This document shows positions 1 to 13,089 of a stretch of DNA of 64,000 nucleotides, piece by piece. The DNA is from Torreya grandis (Eukaryota > Streptophyta > Pinopsida > Cupressales > Taxaceae). Location: assembly GCA_037957365.1 (NCBI GenBank), contig JARHVA010001175.1:2182501-2246500 (forward strand), given 5' to 3'. The position numbers and the translations under genes were made by a program. Position 1 is the stretch's first letter. Every line of letters starts with the position of its first letter. Below the pieces are notes generated by a model that did not search any database, had not been told where the DNA came from, and worked only from the letters and a program-made list of their open reading frames with translations.

Positions 1-802
1 AAATAATGTTTGGCTGAGGTGGAATGACTATTCAAAAGGTTTTAGATGACTAGAAATGAGCAAAAATGTGTCTAGAAAGGTCTCAAGAGCATGTAAAAAG
101 GACCTATGGATAGGGTGTCATAAGCCACACTCAAACTACTAATTTGGACATTTTATATGACTACACTACCAAGTTTTGTCAATTTCATGCAATATTGGGC
201 CTTTTAAAGTTGCCTTTGAGGGTGAGTTCGCATGATAATGTCACTTCCTAATGGCCATGTGTTTCATTCTTATTATCTATACTTATTCTTATTATAAAGC
301 ATTATCATATATTACTTTATGTGATTTTGGTCAACTTCATGTGAAATTTTTTAATTTTTACCAAATAGTTAAAAGAATATATTGTAATGGAGGTCCTTAC
401 GTTATAAAAGGCTCTAAAAATCTTGGTTTATTACATATGAGAAATTGTGAGATGTAATCTCACAATCATTCTAGCCTAAACTTACTTTGAGTAATTTATG
501 GATTATAATTCCTTTTATTTCAAAAGATTATTTTGGCATGATGAAGGTTTTTAAATAATTCAAAGTTTTATATGCCTCATAAAATAATTATAGTTAATTA
601 ATTGAGTATAATTCTTTTATTAGGGTGATTTTGGAATGTATCCCCACTTAACATTAATGGGTAGTGTTGGAACATATAATGTTTAAGTAGTGTTATATGT
701 ACCCTTTCTTTATTTGATAGGGTAAAATGCTTTTGAAACCAAAGCTATGAACTAGGGAGTTGAAGCTTTTGATAGTTGGACCCACATCCAAGTACAATAA
801 AG

Positions 803-1445
803 AGGTTAAAAAGGATCCCCCTAATAACCAAGAATATAAAAGAGGGTTTGAAGGCTCCCCCAACCTTTAACAAGAGAAGTAAAGGTACTCATGACCTTAG
901 TGAGACAAGAGGGTTTTAAGGATCCTTGAACCTAGTGAAATTGAATAAGGAACAACTAGATGGTTTGAAGGCTCCCACAACTTTAAGAAACATGAGGGTT
1001 TTAAGGGTTCTCACAACTAGGGGTTTTAAGGGTCTTACAGCCTATAGTACACAAAGATGTTATGAAATAGAGAATTTATAATTGATGTCACCCTTCATTA
1101 TGTCTTCCCTAGGATACTACATAATGGAAGATCAACTAAAAAAGGAGGCATTCTACCTCTTGGGTCATCTACACAGTTGAGTCACATCAAGTGGGATGAT
1201 CTTACCACTAAGATTTACAACCTTAGAGAATTTTGAAGGGATATCACCCTTTATCATGTCTTCCTAGGGGATACTACAAAATAGAAGTTCAACTAAAGAA
1301 GGTCTCTCACCTCTTAGGTCATCTGCATAGTTGAGTTACAACAAGTGGGTTAATCTTCCCACTAAGGTTCACAAACTTTTTAAAGTATAACAAGGGGGTT
1401 TTAAGGCTCCCGTAACTATTAGATGAGGGTTTTGAAGGGTATTTC
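803..1445. repeat. Degenerate GGTTTTAAGG-type short repeats
   Basis: Variants of GAGGGTTTTAAGGGTCTCACAAC recur near 842, 909, 962, 994, 1,020, 1,395 and 1,427, spaced irregularly from about 26 bp upward. They flank the 156-bp duplication. The units are too diverged for a clean consensus by eye. No function is apparent. Confidence 0.5.
1070..1380. repeat. Imperfect tandem duplication, about 156 bp x 2
   Basis: Unit 1 (about 1,070-1,225) and unit 2 (about 1,226-1,380) align along their length. Shared landmarks in order are GAGAATTT, ATCACCCTT, ATGTCTTCC, GGATACTACA, ATAGAAG or ATGGAAG, TCAACTAAA, CACCTCTT/TACCTCTT, GGTCATCT, AGTTGAGT, CAAGTGGG and CCCACTAAG/ACCACTAAG. Differences are mostly substitutions. 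Confidence 0.75.
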
Positions 1446-3344
1446 AACCTTAATATAGTCAAAGATACTACAGCATAATGAAATAGCTGATTATCCTTCT
1501 AAATGACTTTTTGGGGATACAAGAAATCACCAAGTGTAGAGGGTATTATGTCGATAGGGTCTTCTACATAATAACAAAATAGTAAATAGGCACCTCCTCT
1601 TACTAGAACTAGCATGGTGTATTCTTCTATCATCCACTCTAAAGAATTAGATTTGGGTGGGAATCTTATTTCCATCCCAAACTGAATTAACTTAAAGTGT
1701 GTAGGGTCTTTTCTAGATTTGAACTTCCTCCTTATTTTCACCCTACCTCCACATTTCAAGTTTCAAATAGGACTAAATAAAACCATAGCCTCCAAGAAGG
1801 CTACATTCATATCATATCTAAATCCATGAAATCTAAAGAAGATAATTTGGAATCTCCTAGCTTGATAGAACCAAGAGTGAACTCCTTTATCATCCACTCT
1901 TAAACAACCAAATAAGGTTGCATTACGATATGGTCCTCTCAAATCTAGAAACTAACATTCCATATAAAATAACACTTTGAAATATACCAAAATACTTATA
2001 GTGATAGGATGAGATAAAAGGATTACTCTATTGACCAAGCAATCAAAAAATTAAAAATCATAGACACCTATAATAGACATACCATTTAATGACTCAAGGG
2101 AGTGGGTCATCTAACACCCAACTCGACCCAAAAAAGAAACTTGGGGTGGGATCCTCCATCATCCACCCCATAGAGGGACCATAGAAGGGAAAGTAGTCCA
2201 TGAATGATTGAGTTACAAGGGGAAGGCCTACGGCCTTCATTTTTTTATTTGATCCTAAGCCCATACAAAGCCCCAAAGCTATTATAATTGAAAATCATGT
2301 CATCAATACCACACCAATGGAAAAAATTAGGGTAGTCTATTAGGTTAGGTTCTTACCAAGAATTGAAGACTTTAACCTAGATAGAAATTCACCATGATTT
2401 ATTCAAGCCATGTGATTCATTACACTAGTAGAGTATACCATAAAGGCATATTATCCAACCATGTATCCATGGCATTATGTTCATTAATCATACCAGTTCA
2501 TCAACCCATCTTAGCTAGTTATTCTATCATCCTAGAGATGAATGAAAAAATGCCAAAGTCCTTACCTAGAACCCAAACACCACCTTTGACCCATGGAAGA
2601 TTGTGTTTATTTTCCTATCATTTCACCTCCTACCATGGTTTGGTGACATAGTTTGCATCCATTTCTAAAACTGATGCCAGAACCCTCTTTCTTCTCCTCC
2701 ACCCTATTATCAGTCCCTAGTGACCCTAGTCATCATCCTTCACACCCTCTTTATCTCCTCCCTCCTCCCCTATGGCTTCCTACCCACTCCTTGATTAAAA
2801 CTATTCCCTCCCATTGTAGATGCCATCATAATTCAGCCATTCATGTGGTATATTGGTCATTATATGTACCCTTATCATAGTTAAAATAGTTAATAAAATA
2901 AATAATATATTTTATTTATTAACATGGGGTAATCTAGTTTAAATAAATTAAATATATTATTACCATTATTTTTATGTTTCTCAGGGAGAGGTTGGACCCG
3001 TTGATTAAAATCATCTACCTTCACACTTAATATAAAAAGGTTTTTACCCCTTTGGTAAAAAAATATGTTCATACCATTGTGACATTATAATATTTCATGT
3101 GGAAAATATCATTGCAAAGAGTTATATGAATATTTGTCTAAGAAAAAGTGAGATGTTGAAGGATTTTGTATTGGGTACATTAGAAGTCTCTCAAATATAT
3201 GAATATATCAATTTGTGGTTTGTTACCTCTTTAAGGAATTCCACATTAAATTCTTGTGTCATCATTGATATAGTATTTTTTTAGTTCATTCATGTATCTA
3301 GATCTATCTTATGTGTTCATATTGCATATGCATTTCCACTTTTA

Positions 3345-3965
3345 TCATGTAATGTGGATCTAAATGTTTTTCTCATAGGCCCTCTTATTAGTCCAAGCAT
3401 GCAATCTAAACATATGATGTAAACATTATATAAAAATGTAGGTGTTGAGCTAGTTATAATATGATTTTATGTTTTTGTGTTTTCCTAAGTATATAAGTGA
3501 TAGATGTAAAATGACTCTTAGGATCCTTTAAATAAAAGACTCCCAAATTAAAATTTAAAAAACTTATTGGTTCATCAAACAAACTCACAAACAAAAACAA
3601 TAGTCATAAAAATAGACCCAAATGAAATGTGTCTCAAAAAAGGTACCAAAATTTAAGCCAGGACAAAACTACTCATTTTGAACAACTTTGAAAATTAGGA
3701 TTGTAAAAATAGAGTGGTCTTGTCTGAGATTAAGAAGATAGTAAGATAAAATAAAAAGAAGGATGAAGGATCCCTATGACTTAGATAAGAATTAGATGTA
3801 ATAATAATACAAGAACATTAATGTGAAAGATCAAAATAATAAGAATACATGGGATTAAAATAAGACATACTAATGAAGCCTTAATTTGGTGTTAGGATCC
3901 TCTAAATAACAAAGTCACAAAATACATAATAATAGTGTTTTCTTGACCAAATTTGGGTGTCTACA
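3345..3965 (-). repeat. 3' LTR of Tat-1 (truncated)
   Basis: It aligns with about 11,550-12,179. On the minus strand it starts TGTAGACACCC at 3,965. The partner LTR is 1,212 bp, but similarity stops near 3,345, so roughly 590 bp of the outer end are missing or replaced. Confidence 0.7.
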
Positions 3966-3980
3966 TTTAAACCCCTTTAT
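3966..3980 (-). promoter_or_regulatory. Polypurine tract of Tat-1
   Basis: On the minus strand, ATAAAGGGGTTTAAA lies directly before the LTR start. This is the expected place and composition for the plus-strand primer of a gypsy element. Confidence 0.65.
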
Positions 3981-4437
3981 TCTATTAATACAATGAAATG
4001 AAAGGGCTAGATTAAAATAGATTAGGTGATACATGAGCTTACTTATGTCACATATGTTTTCTTACAAGTGGAGATGTCATGGGTTAAATTTTGACCAAAT
4101 CATGAAAAGAGGAGAATGGTCTCCAATCTTATTCTCTTTTTGGCTAGAGAATTAAATAAGACATTGAGGGATACCTGTGAAGATGAACTCTAAAGTGAAA
4201 TTAATGTGTGTAATCTAAGTAAAATCACTGTGATGTATAGAGCTAAGTTAATCCTACCCAAACTCTTTTTTTCTTAGAAGTGTTCCTATAATTCAAAATC
4301 TTATTTCTAATTTCATCCCCACACAACCCAATATATTAAGTACCAGTGTAAATATTGGTTCAAAAAATTAAATCATCCATTGTAGATAGTTATATGATTC
4401 ATTCTTATGCAAAATTGGTGAGATACCTTATGTGAAA

Positions 4438-4475
<38 letters not shown>

Positions 4476-6170
4476 GGATTGATTATGGTGTATACCACAT
4501 AGATAATGACATGAATTTCCATTCTTTTTGTATAATTTGGTGCAAAAACTAAGTGATGAGACCATGTGTCACACAATGTCTCCAATCCAATAACTAAGCA
4601 TATTGAGTCATCAAATATGAGTTAAAAATTTGGATTTTGAGAAATAATTTTGTATTTATGTGAATATTTTTTATGTCCATAACCCCATTATCGTATTCTA
4701 CAAAAAATGGAGTCATGTTGTTTCAAAATGCAAATAGATGCCTAACACATACTCCATTCTTTGTGATATCTATCAAATCTAAGTAAACTAATTGACCTTG
4801 TTCTAATAAAATGTTATATTAATTTACAAAAATATGAAATAGATATATTTATGTGAATTTGGACAACACCACTCTATTTAGACAATATCTCTCTTGCACT
4901 ACTATCTTTAGGGAGAAACCATATCTGAGTACTAAAAACCTATGCATAAATCTAAAACCAACTAAGAATATTTTGAGTATCATGTTATTTTGACAAAACC
5001 CTGTGTCATATTGTGCCAAAATTCATGTATAATATGTATATAATTTGATTAATATTTCAATGAAATAAACAAAATATATATAAATTAAAACATTATGAGC
5101 CACAGTTAAAAAGCATTGAATGGTCTAAAGTGTAATTTGAGTCAAAATATGACATATACTAGGTATGTATTAAATTAAATGTCCCATGTGTGTTATAGTT
5201 TTTAGGAATAGTGCATATGTATTCCCCCTTTTGGTGAGAGGGGTGAAATTGGTGTAACTAGTTTGAACCAAAAGTAAGATTTGATTGGTGTCAATTATTA
5301 TTTTAGTATATGATTTAATAATGTTTATGATTAATTTATAGTGTGATTATAGATTAAATTATAATTAATACTTATATGGGTTCCCATATAATGATATTAA
5401 TTTCTATGGAAAATATAAATTTAGGGTCATTATGATAATAAAAGAGTTCATGAGATCAAGAAATAAGTAATACAAAGAAATTCATTTCCATCTTTTGCAT
5501 GGAAGATACAGTGTTTTAAACAGAGTTTTGGATGACAAGATATTAGTTATTTAGTAAGAGAAGCCCTGTATTTTGATAATGTTTCCCCATACTTAGTAAT
5601 ATGGCATGGGTATAATGAGATATAGTTTTAAAATTTTAAACTTTCCAATTCATTTCAAAATCGTAAATAGTGAACTTTGAGCTCTAAGTTTGTAAAAATG
5701 CCACAAAAGAGAGTCACTTCCTACAACTAATTTGAGGAGGTGGAGGCACTTATCCAAGATAAGTATGATGTGAAATTGGTATCTAAATATACTCTTATTA
5801 TTTTTCAAAATTTTGCTTTAGGTTAAAAATTTAGGTTTTATTTGTTTTTTAATTTCTTGTTTTGGGGGCGTAGCCCCATCCTTGATGGGTTGGAAGTGTC
5901 CTAACCTACCATAGTCTTGTCTAAATTTTTTTGGTATCATCCTATGGTTTAGTCCTCTATGGAGTGATTACATTAAATTTTTATCTAATTTCTAATTTAA
6001 CCTTTGTATATTGTATGTAATTACTTTAAGGCTTATGTTTGATTGTTTCTAACAGAAAACTTTATATTTTTGGTTTGGATGCAAGAGAATATTCATTTTA
6101 GGTAGTTTCAATGGGGTCAAATGATGGAAATTATTTTTTCCCTACCCTTATCTTATAATGAGATTATATT
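3981..6170. other. Tat-1 3' region, no coding signal
   Basis: All frames are broken and no domain motif was found. It includes a pure (TA)n run at 4,443-4,471. By position it is the untranslated region between the antisense PMD sequence and the purine tract. Confidence 0.5.
4443..4471. repeat. (TA)n microsatellite
   Basis: Uninterrupted TA dinucleotides, about 29 bp. Similar runs occur at 7,895-7,918, 31,625-31,655 and 34,766-34,788. Confidence 0.95.
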
Positions 6171-7310
6171 TTTGAGAAAGTAAGGTTGATTTATATTAAT
6201 TGGTTAGACGTAATATTGTATGATGTTCACATGATGATCACATTGGTTGAGAGGTGGGATGTAGATACTTGTACATTATGGTTACCTATGGGTAATATTA
6301 TGATTACTCTAGAGGATGTATGGTGGATATTGAATTTTCTAGTTATAGGCACAAAGGTAGTGTTATAGGCTAAGATGGGGCTAATCTACAAGGATATTTC
6401 ATATAGATACTTGATAGGTAGACCTCATGGGCATCACCAATGAGGTGGGGATTAGATGTTATTCTTTTTGAGATTATGCAATCTATTATTCTACATGTGT
6501 GGAAGTTTCTTGTAATTTTTTTGGCTTCCTTCAAGGTTATGGATGGTGTTTGTGTCTCCATTTCATATCAGATGCATACCATCACTCAATTTATAACAAT
6601 CATGGTACAATGTTTTGTTTGGGTCTTATGATGCTTTCACATTTGTATCATGATTTTCTTTATTTTACATGGGATTAGTTTCATGGTGGGATTATATTTC
6701 CCAAAATATACATTATTGGGCCTAAAATCACATAATGGTCACTTGGATGATTGGTATGCCTCATGCCAATTGGGCACATCCATATGTATTTCTATTAAGG
6801 TGGGATAATAGAGGATAGGTGTGAGTTTGGTGCACCATGGATTGTAATAGATTACTTGATAATTTAATCATTAATTCTATTATTTGGTTACCATATAGAT
6901 GATTTATAGGGTGGCTAGAGGATGATGCATAATTTTATAAAATCTATTGGTATCATGATAGATGGATGATGATATATGAGAACTTATATTATGAGTGAGT
7001 TACACTATAATTCAAGGTTTGATAGGATGTACCCCAAGCTTATTAGGTATGTGCATGGAGTTTTATAGCTTTAGTGATGTTAGGGGACAAAGGTAAACCA
7101 TCTAATGTCAATATTTCCCCCATTACTACAAATGATATGGATCATGTTATAGAAATCCCAAATGTAAATGATGTTAGGTGTATAAATGCTTATATTTCAT
7201 GATGGATAGAGCAAAATTGGACCCAATTATTCTCATATAGAAGAGATGGAGTTGTTTATGATGTGTTAGACCTAGTGCCTATGAGGGTCGATGGAAGTAT
7301 GATATATTTG
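6171..7310 (+). pseudogene. Plant mobile domain (PMD) pseudogene, antisense in Tat-1
   Basis: The conceptual product from about 6,186 reads WLDVILYDVHMMITLVERWD and then a TCTLWLPMGNIMITLEDVWW-type stretch. This follows the plant mobile domain pattern: leucine-rich start, LITALVERWRPETHTFHLP, then GEMTPTLEDVA and LGLPVDG. The domain is known from Arabidopsis MAIN/MAIL1 and from many plant transposons. Downstream, frames near 6,440-6,630 and 6,740-6,910 keep W- and Y-rich PMD-like segments, but several stops and frame changes break them. The sequence is on the plus strand while Tat-1 is minus, and it lies between gag and the 3' LTR. It cannot make a full protein. A host PMD gene remnant under an inserted element is less likely because the flanks on both sides belong to Tat-1. 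Confidence 0.7.
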
Positions 7311-8400
7311 TGTTAGTTTTTATTGTATTTTAGTTTTTTAAAATTTTAATAGTAACTAATGTCCTTCCTTTTGGTGCCTATTTTGATAATGAGGACTATT
7401 TTATTATGATAATGAATTCATTTTTGTGTGATTTGATGCATCACATTCCAAGAAATATGGTGGAGATTAGTTTTATAAAGTGAGTGATAATGGTTATTGG
7501 TATACACACTATGTTATTTAATTGAGTTATGATCACTATTTTTGCATACATTTGATCTCCCACAAATAAAAATGAGTTGAGATCAAAGGTGGAGAGACTA
7601 CAAATATTCCCACCAAACCTAAATGTTGTAATAGGCCTGAGATTACTAGATGAGTATGTGTGGTTACAAAGGGAACATGTAGATATAAAGCTAGATTTGC
7701 TATGTATGAGGATCAGGATCACAAAGAGAGGTCTAGATCAATGACACATTGTGATATTATGGATTCTAATTATAGGTCTCAAGTATTAGTAAATATATAA
7801 GATGTTGATATAGATAAGGAGGGTCATGTTCACTTAGGTCCCATTATCAAGTGCCTTTTTATTGTATAATTTTTTCATCTTATTGGATAAATTGTATATA
7901 TATATATATATATATATAAGTTTATTTAGTATTTTAATTTTTTATTATCTTATGGATTATTGTGTGATTTAATTTTTAGTGTATGTTTTTAATTTAATTA
8001 TAAGTTTATAATATTGATAATATAGTTATAATGTATATCTAAAAATTATGTAAAAACTATATACACACTATATAATTATTTGACCAACTTTAAGGGAATA
8101 AAAACTGTGAACCATACTGACAATTTTGCATAACTGAATCATTGTACTCGAGTTGTGAGAATATCTTGTTTTGACTAACTATAGTAGGAATATATGCAGT
8201 ACTTGTCACATAAATATTTCTTTTTTGTTGCATTTTAATTATTGATTGATTATTGTTTCCTTATATTACGATACTAATATAAGTTTTCTTGTCTTTATAT
8301 ATTGGCTTCCATTACTATTGAATTATTGATGCCATGACCCTCTCATAATGTGGTCATCTAAATGCACTTCTAGCCACATGATGAGTAACCATTAGTTTCT
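7311..8400. other. Tat-1 internal region without clear coding content
   Basis: A 93-codon minus-strand frame at 7,441-7,722 has no family motif. On the plus strand the same stretch may be a decayed extension of the PMD sequence. A (TA)n run sits at 7,895-7,918. Pol would be expected here in an intact element and is not seen. Confidence 0.45.
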
Positions 8401-8739
8401 TAATAGGAACGTCCTAGGATAACTCAATGATGGTAGAATGTCATCAAGTGAAATGAGGAAAAGAATACCTAGATGTCCCCTTAGTAAATTTAATAATATC
8501 TATGTCAACATATTATTCAATCTCATCTTTAAGTACACAACAATCATTATCCCAATTACCATTAATGTGATGATAGTTGAAATAAGGTTTGTATCTAATT
8601 CTTTCCAACCAATGCCATGGATGATAATAATTGGGAGGAAGTGTGATATCCTCCTATCTAATAATGTCTAAATAATGTCATGAGGCCTATCTCTAAATGC
8701 ATCAAACTGTATAGGCTAATTTTTGGAAAGAGGTACTTT

Positions 8740-10791
8740 AGTGACTATAAGAGTGCCTCTAAAAATCAATTATTTATTTTTATGTATTAATTTAACCTAT
8801 GGTTGTTTTGGAAGTTTTTCCTTTAGACATGATGGATTAAATTATTGAATGAAGTTAGATGACACTAATGGTAACAATTCAATATCAAAATTTGTCTTTG
8901 TATTTGTTTACACAAGTCCCATTTTATTTTCTAGTTCAATGATCTCATAATAAAAAGCCTAAAATGAATTAAATGTTTGATAAAACAATTTTTCCTTAAG
9001 ATTAAAAATGATACCTCTACAAAATATTTACCATGCCTCCAAATTTTTTGGTTCTTAAATAAATTATTACATACAAGTCTTAAACCATAATATATAATCA
9101 TAAACTGGCTCTAAATTTCCTTGATGTAATGATGGTAATCTCTCATATGTACCTATGCATCTTTTATTCTAAATAAAGTGCATAAGAAATATTTATTATA
9201 ACTCATTATATGTGTGTAAAGACCCATTACGAAGAGAATTATGAAACCAATTTAGTGCATAATCTTCTAAGATCTTTGGAAATATCTATAATAAAATTTG
9301 ACTTCCAGTGCAACCATTCATAGCTTCTCATAAACTCTGATATTTAACTAAGTATCCCCATCTCCATTGAACTTATAAATGTGGATATCTTAAAATTACA
9401 TGGTAATGGTGCATAAAATATGTTACACACCATAGGTTTACCATATATAAAATTTGAATCAACCCAAGAGTAATATGTTTTACTTTCTAAAGAAACTTGA
9501 TGTAATTTATGTTGTAAAGCACCAATGACATAAATTAGAGAAATAACCTCTTGTGAAGGTATATTGAGATTTTTAAGGGGCTCATTTAATAATTAAATTT
9601 TATTAATAATTTTATCCATTGGCATGTTATTTATAATAGGAGAAGAAGGCTTAGGAATGAATCCTTCTTCATGGATGGTGATTTTATTATATTCATTGGC
9701 ATTTAACATGTCATTAGTTTTCAAAGTATTATTATAATATATGGAAATAAAATAAATAAAACTATTATTTTCATCCTTAGAATCATGTTCGCACATTTTT
9801 TATTTCAAAGGATAATTAGGAACATTATCAAGAAATTTAGGAATAAGTAAACTATCATTTAATTATTCATGTACCATATAATCATTATCAATATGAGGTA
9901 AGGGTAAAGAATATTATATACTAGGGTTAGTATAAATATATTCCTCTTCATTATATATAGTAATCATTATCATTCTAATTTTCATCATGATCACTATCTT
10001 TTTAACTTGTATAAAATCATTGGATATAACAACATTTTCATTTTCACTACAAAAGGGTGTATAAAATGTATTTATATTTTCAACTTTTATAAAAACATCA
10101 ACACATATAATAGGAATACAATCAATAATTTCATTATAAAAATTGGAGATGGAAATACTTGCATCTTGAGAAGGGAATAAAAGAGGAGAAACATTGATAT
10201 TTTCTACCTTATCTAAAGTATCATCATATTCAAAAGGAACGCTCTTTTTATTTTCAACATTTGAAATAACATGTTAATTTTTGGAAGAAGAGAGGATAGA
10301 AGATGCAATTGTATTTTATACTTTATTCATATCATCATCATATGTAAAAAGAACATTATTATAACTATATTGTAACTCTTGAGAAACATAATTGAGATTT
10401 TCTTTAGGTAGTGGAATTTTAAGTTTCTTAGATTTATATTGTGAAATGAAAATTAGATAATATCAAAAGTTTTTAATAACATAAGAATATCATCAAATAA
10501 TGCATTACCAATTATGGGCTCTTTAGTAATTAAATTGTTCATTTTTTCAATATTTCTTAGAAGAGATACAATAGAAGAAGTATGGGAAGAGCATGCATCT
10601 ACATTACTTTCCTTAACACATTGATCATCAATTATGTAATATTATTCATAATAATCATTATAAACAAATTCATTCTCAACATTAGTATCTAGCACACAAT
10701 TTTGATAATTATTCCATTCTTTATTATTATAATAATAAATGCCTAAGAATGCATCAACTAGATGAGGAGAAAGAAATTCCTTGTTAGCCAT
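8740..10791 (-). pseudogene. gag pseudogene of Tat-1
   Basis: On the minus strand a start codon at 10,791 opens MANKEFLSPHLVDAFLG, the N-terminal leader of the gag polyprotein. The leader is acidic and asparagine-rich and is broken by several stops. Around 9,400-8,800 the capsid-like core is recognisable: a P-x-NF entry, then IFPKILEDYALNWFHNSLRN (the gag motif usually seen as FP-SL-xx-AL-WF-x-L), followed by a Q-x-x-E-x-x-DYI-x-F-K segment and a SFQAFYYEIIELENKMG helix. This fits the structural protein that forms the cytoplasmic virus-like particle. Related leader sequence appears on the plus strand at 56,431-57,160, including the shared block NALF-D/E-D. No protease or RT follows. The sequence is beyond repair by simple readthrough. 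Confidence 0.7.
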
Positions 10792-10950
10792 TTTACATTT
10801 TCATTTGAGAGAAAAGGGATAAATAGAAATTAATGTTAGAAAATGATCCAACATAAAAGGGAAATAAGAATTTAATTTGAAACCCTAGGAAGATAATTTT
10901 TAGAAATAAAACCTAAGGACAAAACTAGAGCTTGTAATATTTGATAAGTA

Positions 10951-10965
10951 AAATGGGTTCACCAA
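10951..10965 (-). promoter_or_regulatory. Primer-binding site of Tat-1
   Basis: On the minus strand, TTGGTGAACCCATTT begins two bases (TA) after the LTR end. The same TA-TTGGTGAACCCATTTA arrangement is found after the left LTR of Tat-3 at 16,156. I do not assign the tRNA. Confidence 0.75.
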
Positions 10966-10967
10966 TA

Positions 10968-12179
10968 TGTTTTATCAAAATTGTGATTAATAGAGTTTTA
11001 ATCTATTAATAAGAATAGATGAGTAAAGTAAATGATAATCAAATTAAAAAAAATAAGGTTTTGATCTAAAATCCTAAGGAGTGATGAGAACTTATCTATT
11101 TTAGGTAAAATTTAGAGTTGTAAGTGATTATGTCTTAAGGTGTGGTTGACTAAGGTGCCTTCTAATTTGATTATATGATTGTTTTATTTAAGTGGGAAAA
11201 AATTGTTGGATTTGGACTATAACTCCCTATGACTTAGTCCTTTTAGAGAACTGATGTCTATGAAAACCCTATAAAAAAATTAAAAACTAATCACCTACAT
11301 TAATTTGCTTGTAGATGTGTTTTAGCCTATTAGGGATGTGTGATCATGCAATATATCCTAAATTTATCTTCTCTTTTTTTTTAAACCATAGAAATGGCCT
11401 ATATAAGAAACCAAATAGAAATAAAATAGCAAGAGGGGTGAAATAAGTGGTTGAGTTAGGCTCAAAAACCCCACTGTGACTAAATTCTACCCACATAGCA
11501 CCAAAAAGGAGTCCTCTAACTGATGTAACTCTCCCTCAACTATGTGTGTGACTAGATCATATGCAATGTGGATCTAAATTATTTTCATCTAGGCATTTCT
11601 CTTGGTATAAACATGTAATCTAAATGTATGATGTAAGCTTTAGATTAAAAAATGCAGGTGTTAAGTTAGCTATAGTATGCTTTTATTTTTGTGTGCTTTA
11701 CTAAGTAGATTAGTGATATATGTAAAATGCCTCTTAGGACCCTTTAAATAGAATACTCCAAAATTCAAATTTAAAAAACATATTGGCATATAAAACTAAC
11801 TCAAAAATGAATACAAAAATCATAAAAAGAGACCCAAATGAAACATGTATTGAAAAGGGCATTGAAAGTTAAGTTGGGACAACATCTCTCATTTTGGATA
11901 ACAATACAAAGTGGGATAGTCCAAATAGATCAGTTTTGTCTGAGATTAAGAATACAGTAAAATAAAATAAAAATAAGGACCAAATATCACTATGAATCAT
12001 ATTATAATTATAATGGAATAATAATACACTGAGAACATCAGTGTGGAAGATCAAAAAAGAATGTATGGGGCTAAAATAATATGCACTAATGAAGCCTTAA
12101 TTTGGTATAGGAGCCTCTTAATAAAAAGTCATAAAATACATAATAATTGGTTTTTCTTGACTAAATTTAGGTGTCTATA
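10968..12179 (-). repeat. 5' LTR of Tat-1
   Basis: 1,212 bp. On the minus strand it starts TATAGACACC (a C-to-T type change from TGTAGACACC) and ends AAAACA before the primer site. Its inner half matches 3,345-3,965. Confidence 0.75.
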
Positions 12180-13089
12180 ACTTACAATACATGTTTAAAA
12201 AATATATATAACTCAACATGGTAAAATTTAATATAAATATTTAACTTGTAATATTTTGACCTATGGAATAAGATGCCCCCAACACTGGCATGGCCACTTG
12301 GTATAGAAGAGTTAAATATATGTGTGTTGATGTATGATATGTATGTCTTACATTTCACTCATATACTATGAAGTGCATGTGTGTGTATATAAAATAATAT
12401 TCCATTTACCAAAAATGTGATAAATAACATATGTAAAAAGTATAATTAGCCATCATGTCATGTTTAGGTACTCATTTTTAAATTTTTAAAATATTTGATT
12501 TGTTTTAATTTTTTAGTTATTTTATTTTTTTAACTTATCTTGAAATTTTGAAAGTGCTAACCAATGATATCATCAATTTAATAGTCATGGGGAGCACTTG
12601 TATCATGTCATATAAGGGTCAACCATTATAAGTGAAATGTACCAGATGTAAGTGCAACAAATTTTGAAAAATAATTAGGTGTTGTAATGTATCTCTCATC
12701 ATCACTCATACATGGCTCATTAGTATGATAAGTAATAATATAAGTCCATTGACTATGTAGGGTATTTTTTATAGTAATAGATTATCTCACTACTTATGTT
12801 CATTGTGGAACATGTTAAACTATATGTGGTACTAGTTGGACACATGGTATAATAGATAATGGGCTTTGAGAGTCCTTAAGACTTGTTAATGTGATAATAG
12901 TTGTAAAATTGGCTACCAAGGAGAATTAATTACTCTCATCTAATCTGATTTTATATATAAATCTTGCATAGGTGCAATAGATAACTCCACATAATGCTCT
13001 TGAATAGGTGTAATAACCAACTACAATGGTGGTGTGCATGGAGGAGATACCATGGGTTGAAAAGAGTACTCATATCAAATTCCTAAAAC

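Larger units (their letters stand above)
1..3340. other. Unclassified AT-rich DNA, no gene recognised
   Basis: No reading frame here shows a recognisable domain. Open frames of 60-90 codons at 1,499-1,759 (minus), 2,394-2,651 and 2,653-2,880 (plus) have no family motif and are no longer than expected by chance between sparse stops. The region holds a degenerate short repeat and a tandem duplication, listed separately. It could be an old element or the flank of Tat-1, whose left LTR is cut off at its outer end near 3,345. Confidence 0.5.
3345..12179 (-). mobile_element. Tat-1: Ty3/gypsy element, minus strand, gag only
   Basis: Direct repeats at 3,345-3,965 and 10,968-12,179 match (for example the runs around 3,350/11,570 and 3,920/12,130). 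Read on the minus strand the order is 5' LTR, primer site (10,951-10,965), gag leader and gag (10,791 to about 8,740), then non-coding DNA with a PMD pseudogene in the opposite direction (6,171-7,310), purine tract (3,966-3,980) and 3' LTR. No RT, RNase H or integrase motifs are visible. The 3' LTR lacks about half its length at the outer end, so no target-site duplication can be tested. The assignment to a Tat-like lineage rests on the shared primer site and LTR ends with the other elements here and on the antisense extra gene, an arrangement known from Tat elements such as maize Grande. Confidence 0.75.

Noticed and set aside
2394..2880. Adjacent plus-strand frames of 85 and 75 codons, proline- and serine-rich
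   Set aside because: No motif, no homologous copy in the window, and pyrimidine-rich DNA alone explains the lack of stops.
6370..6561. Minus-strand 63-codon frame over the PMD pseudogene
   Set aside because: Shadow frame; the plus strand carries the PMD motifs.
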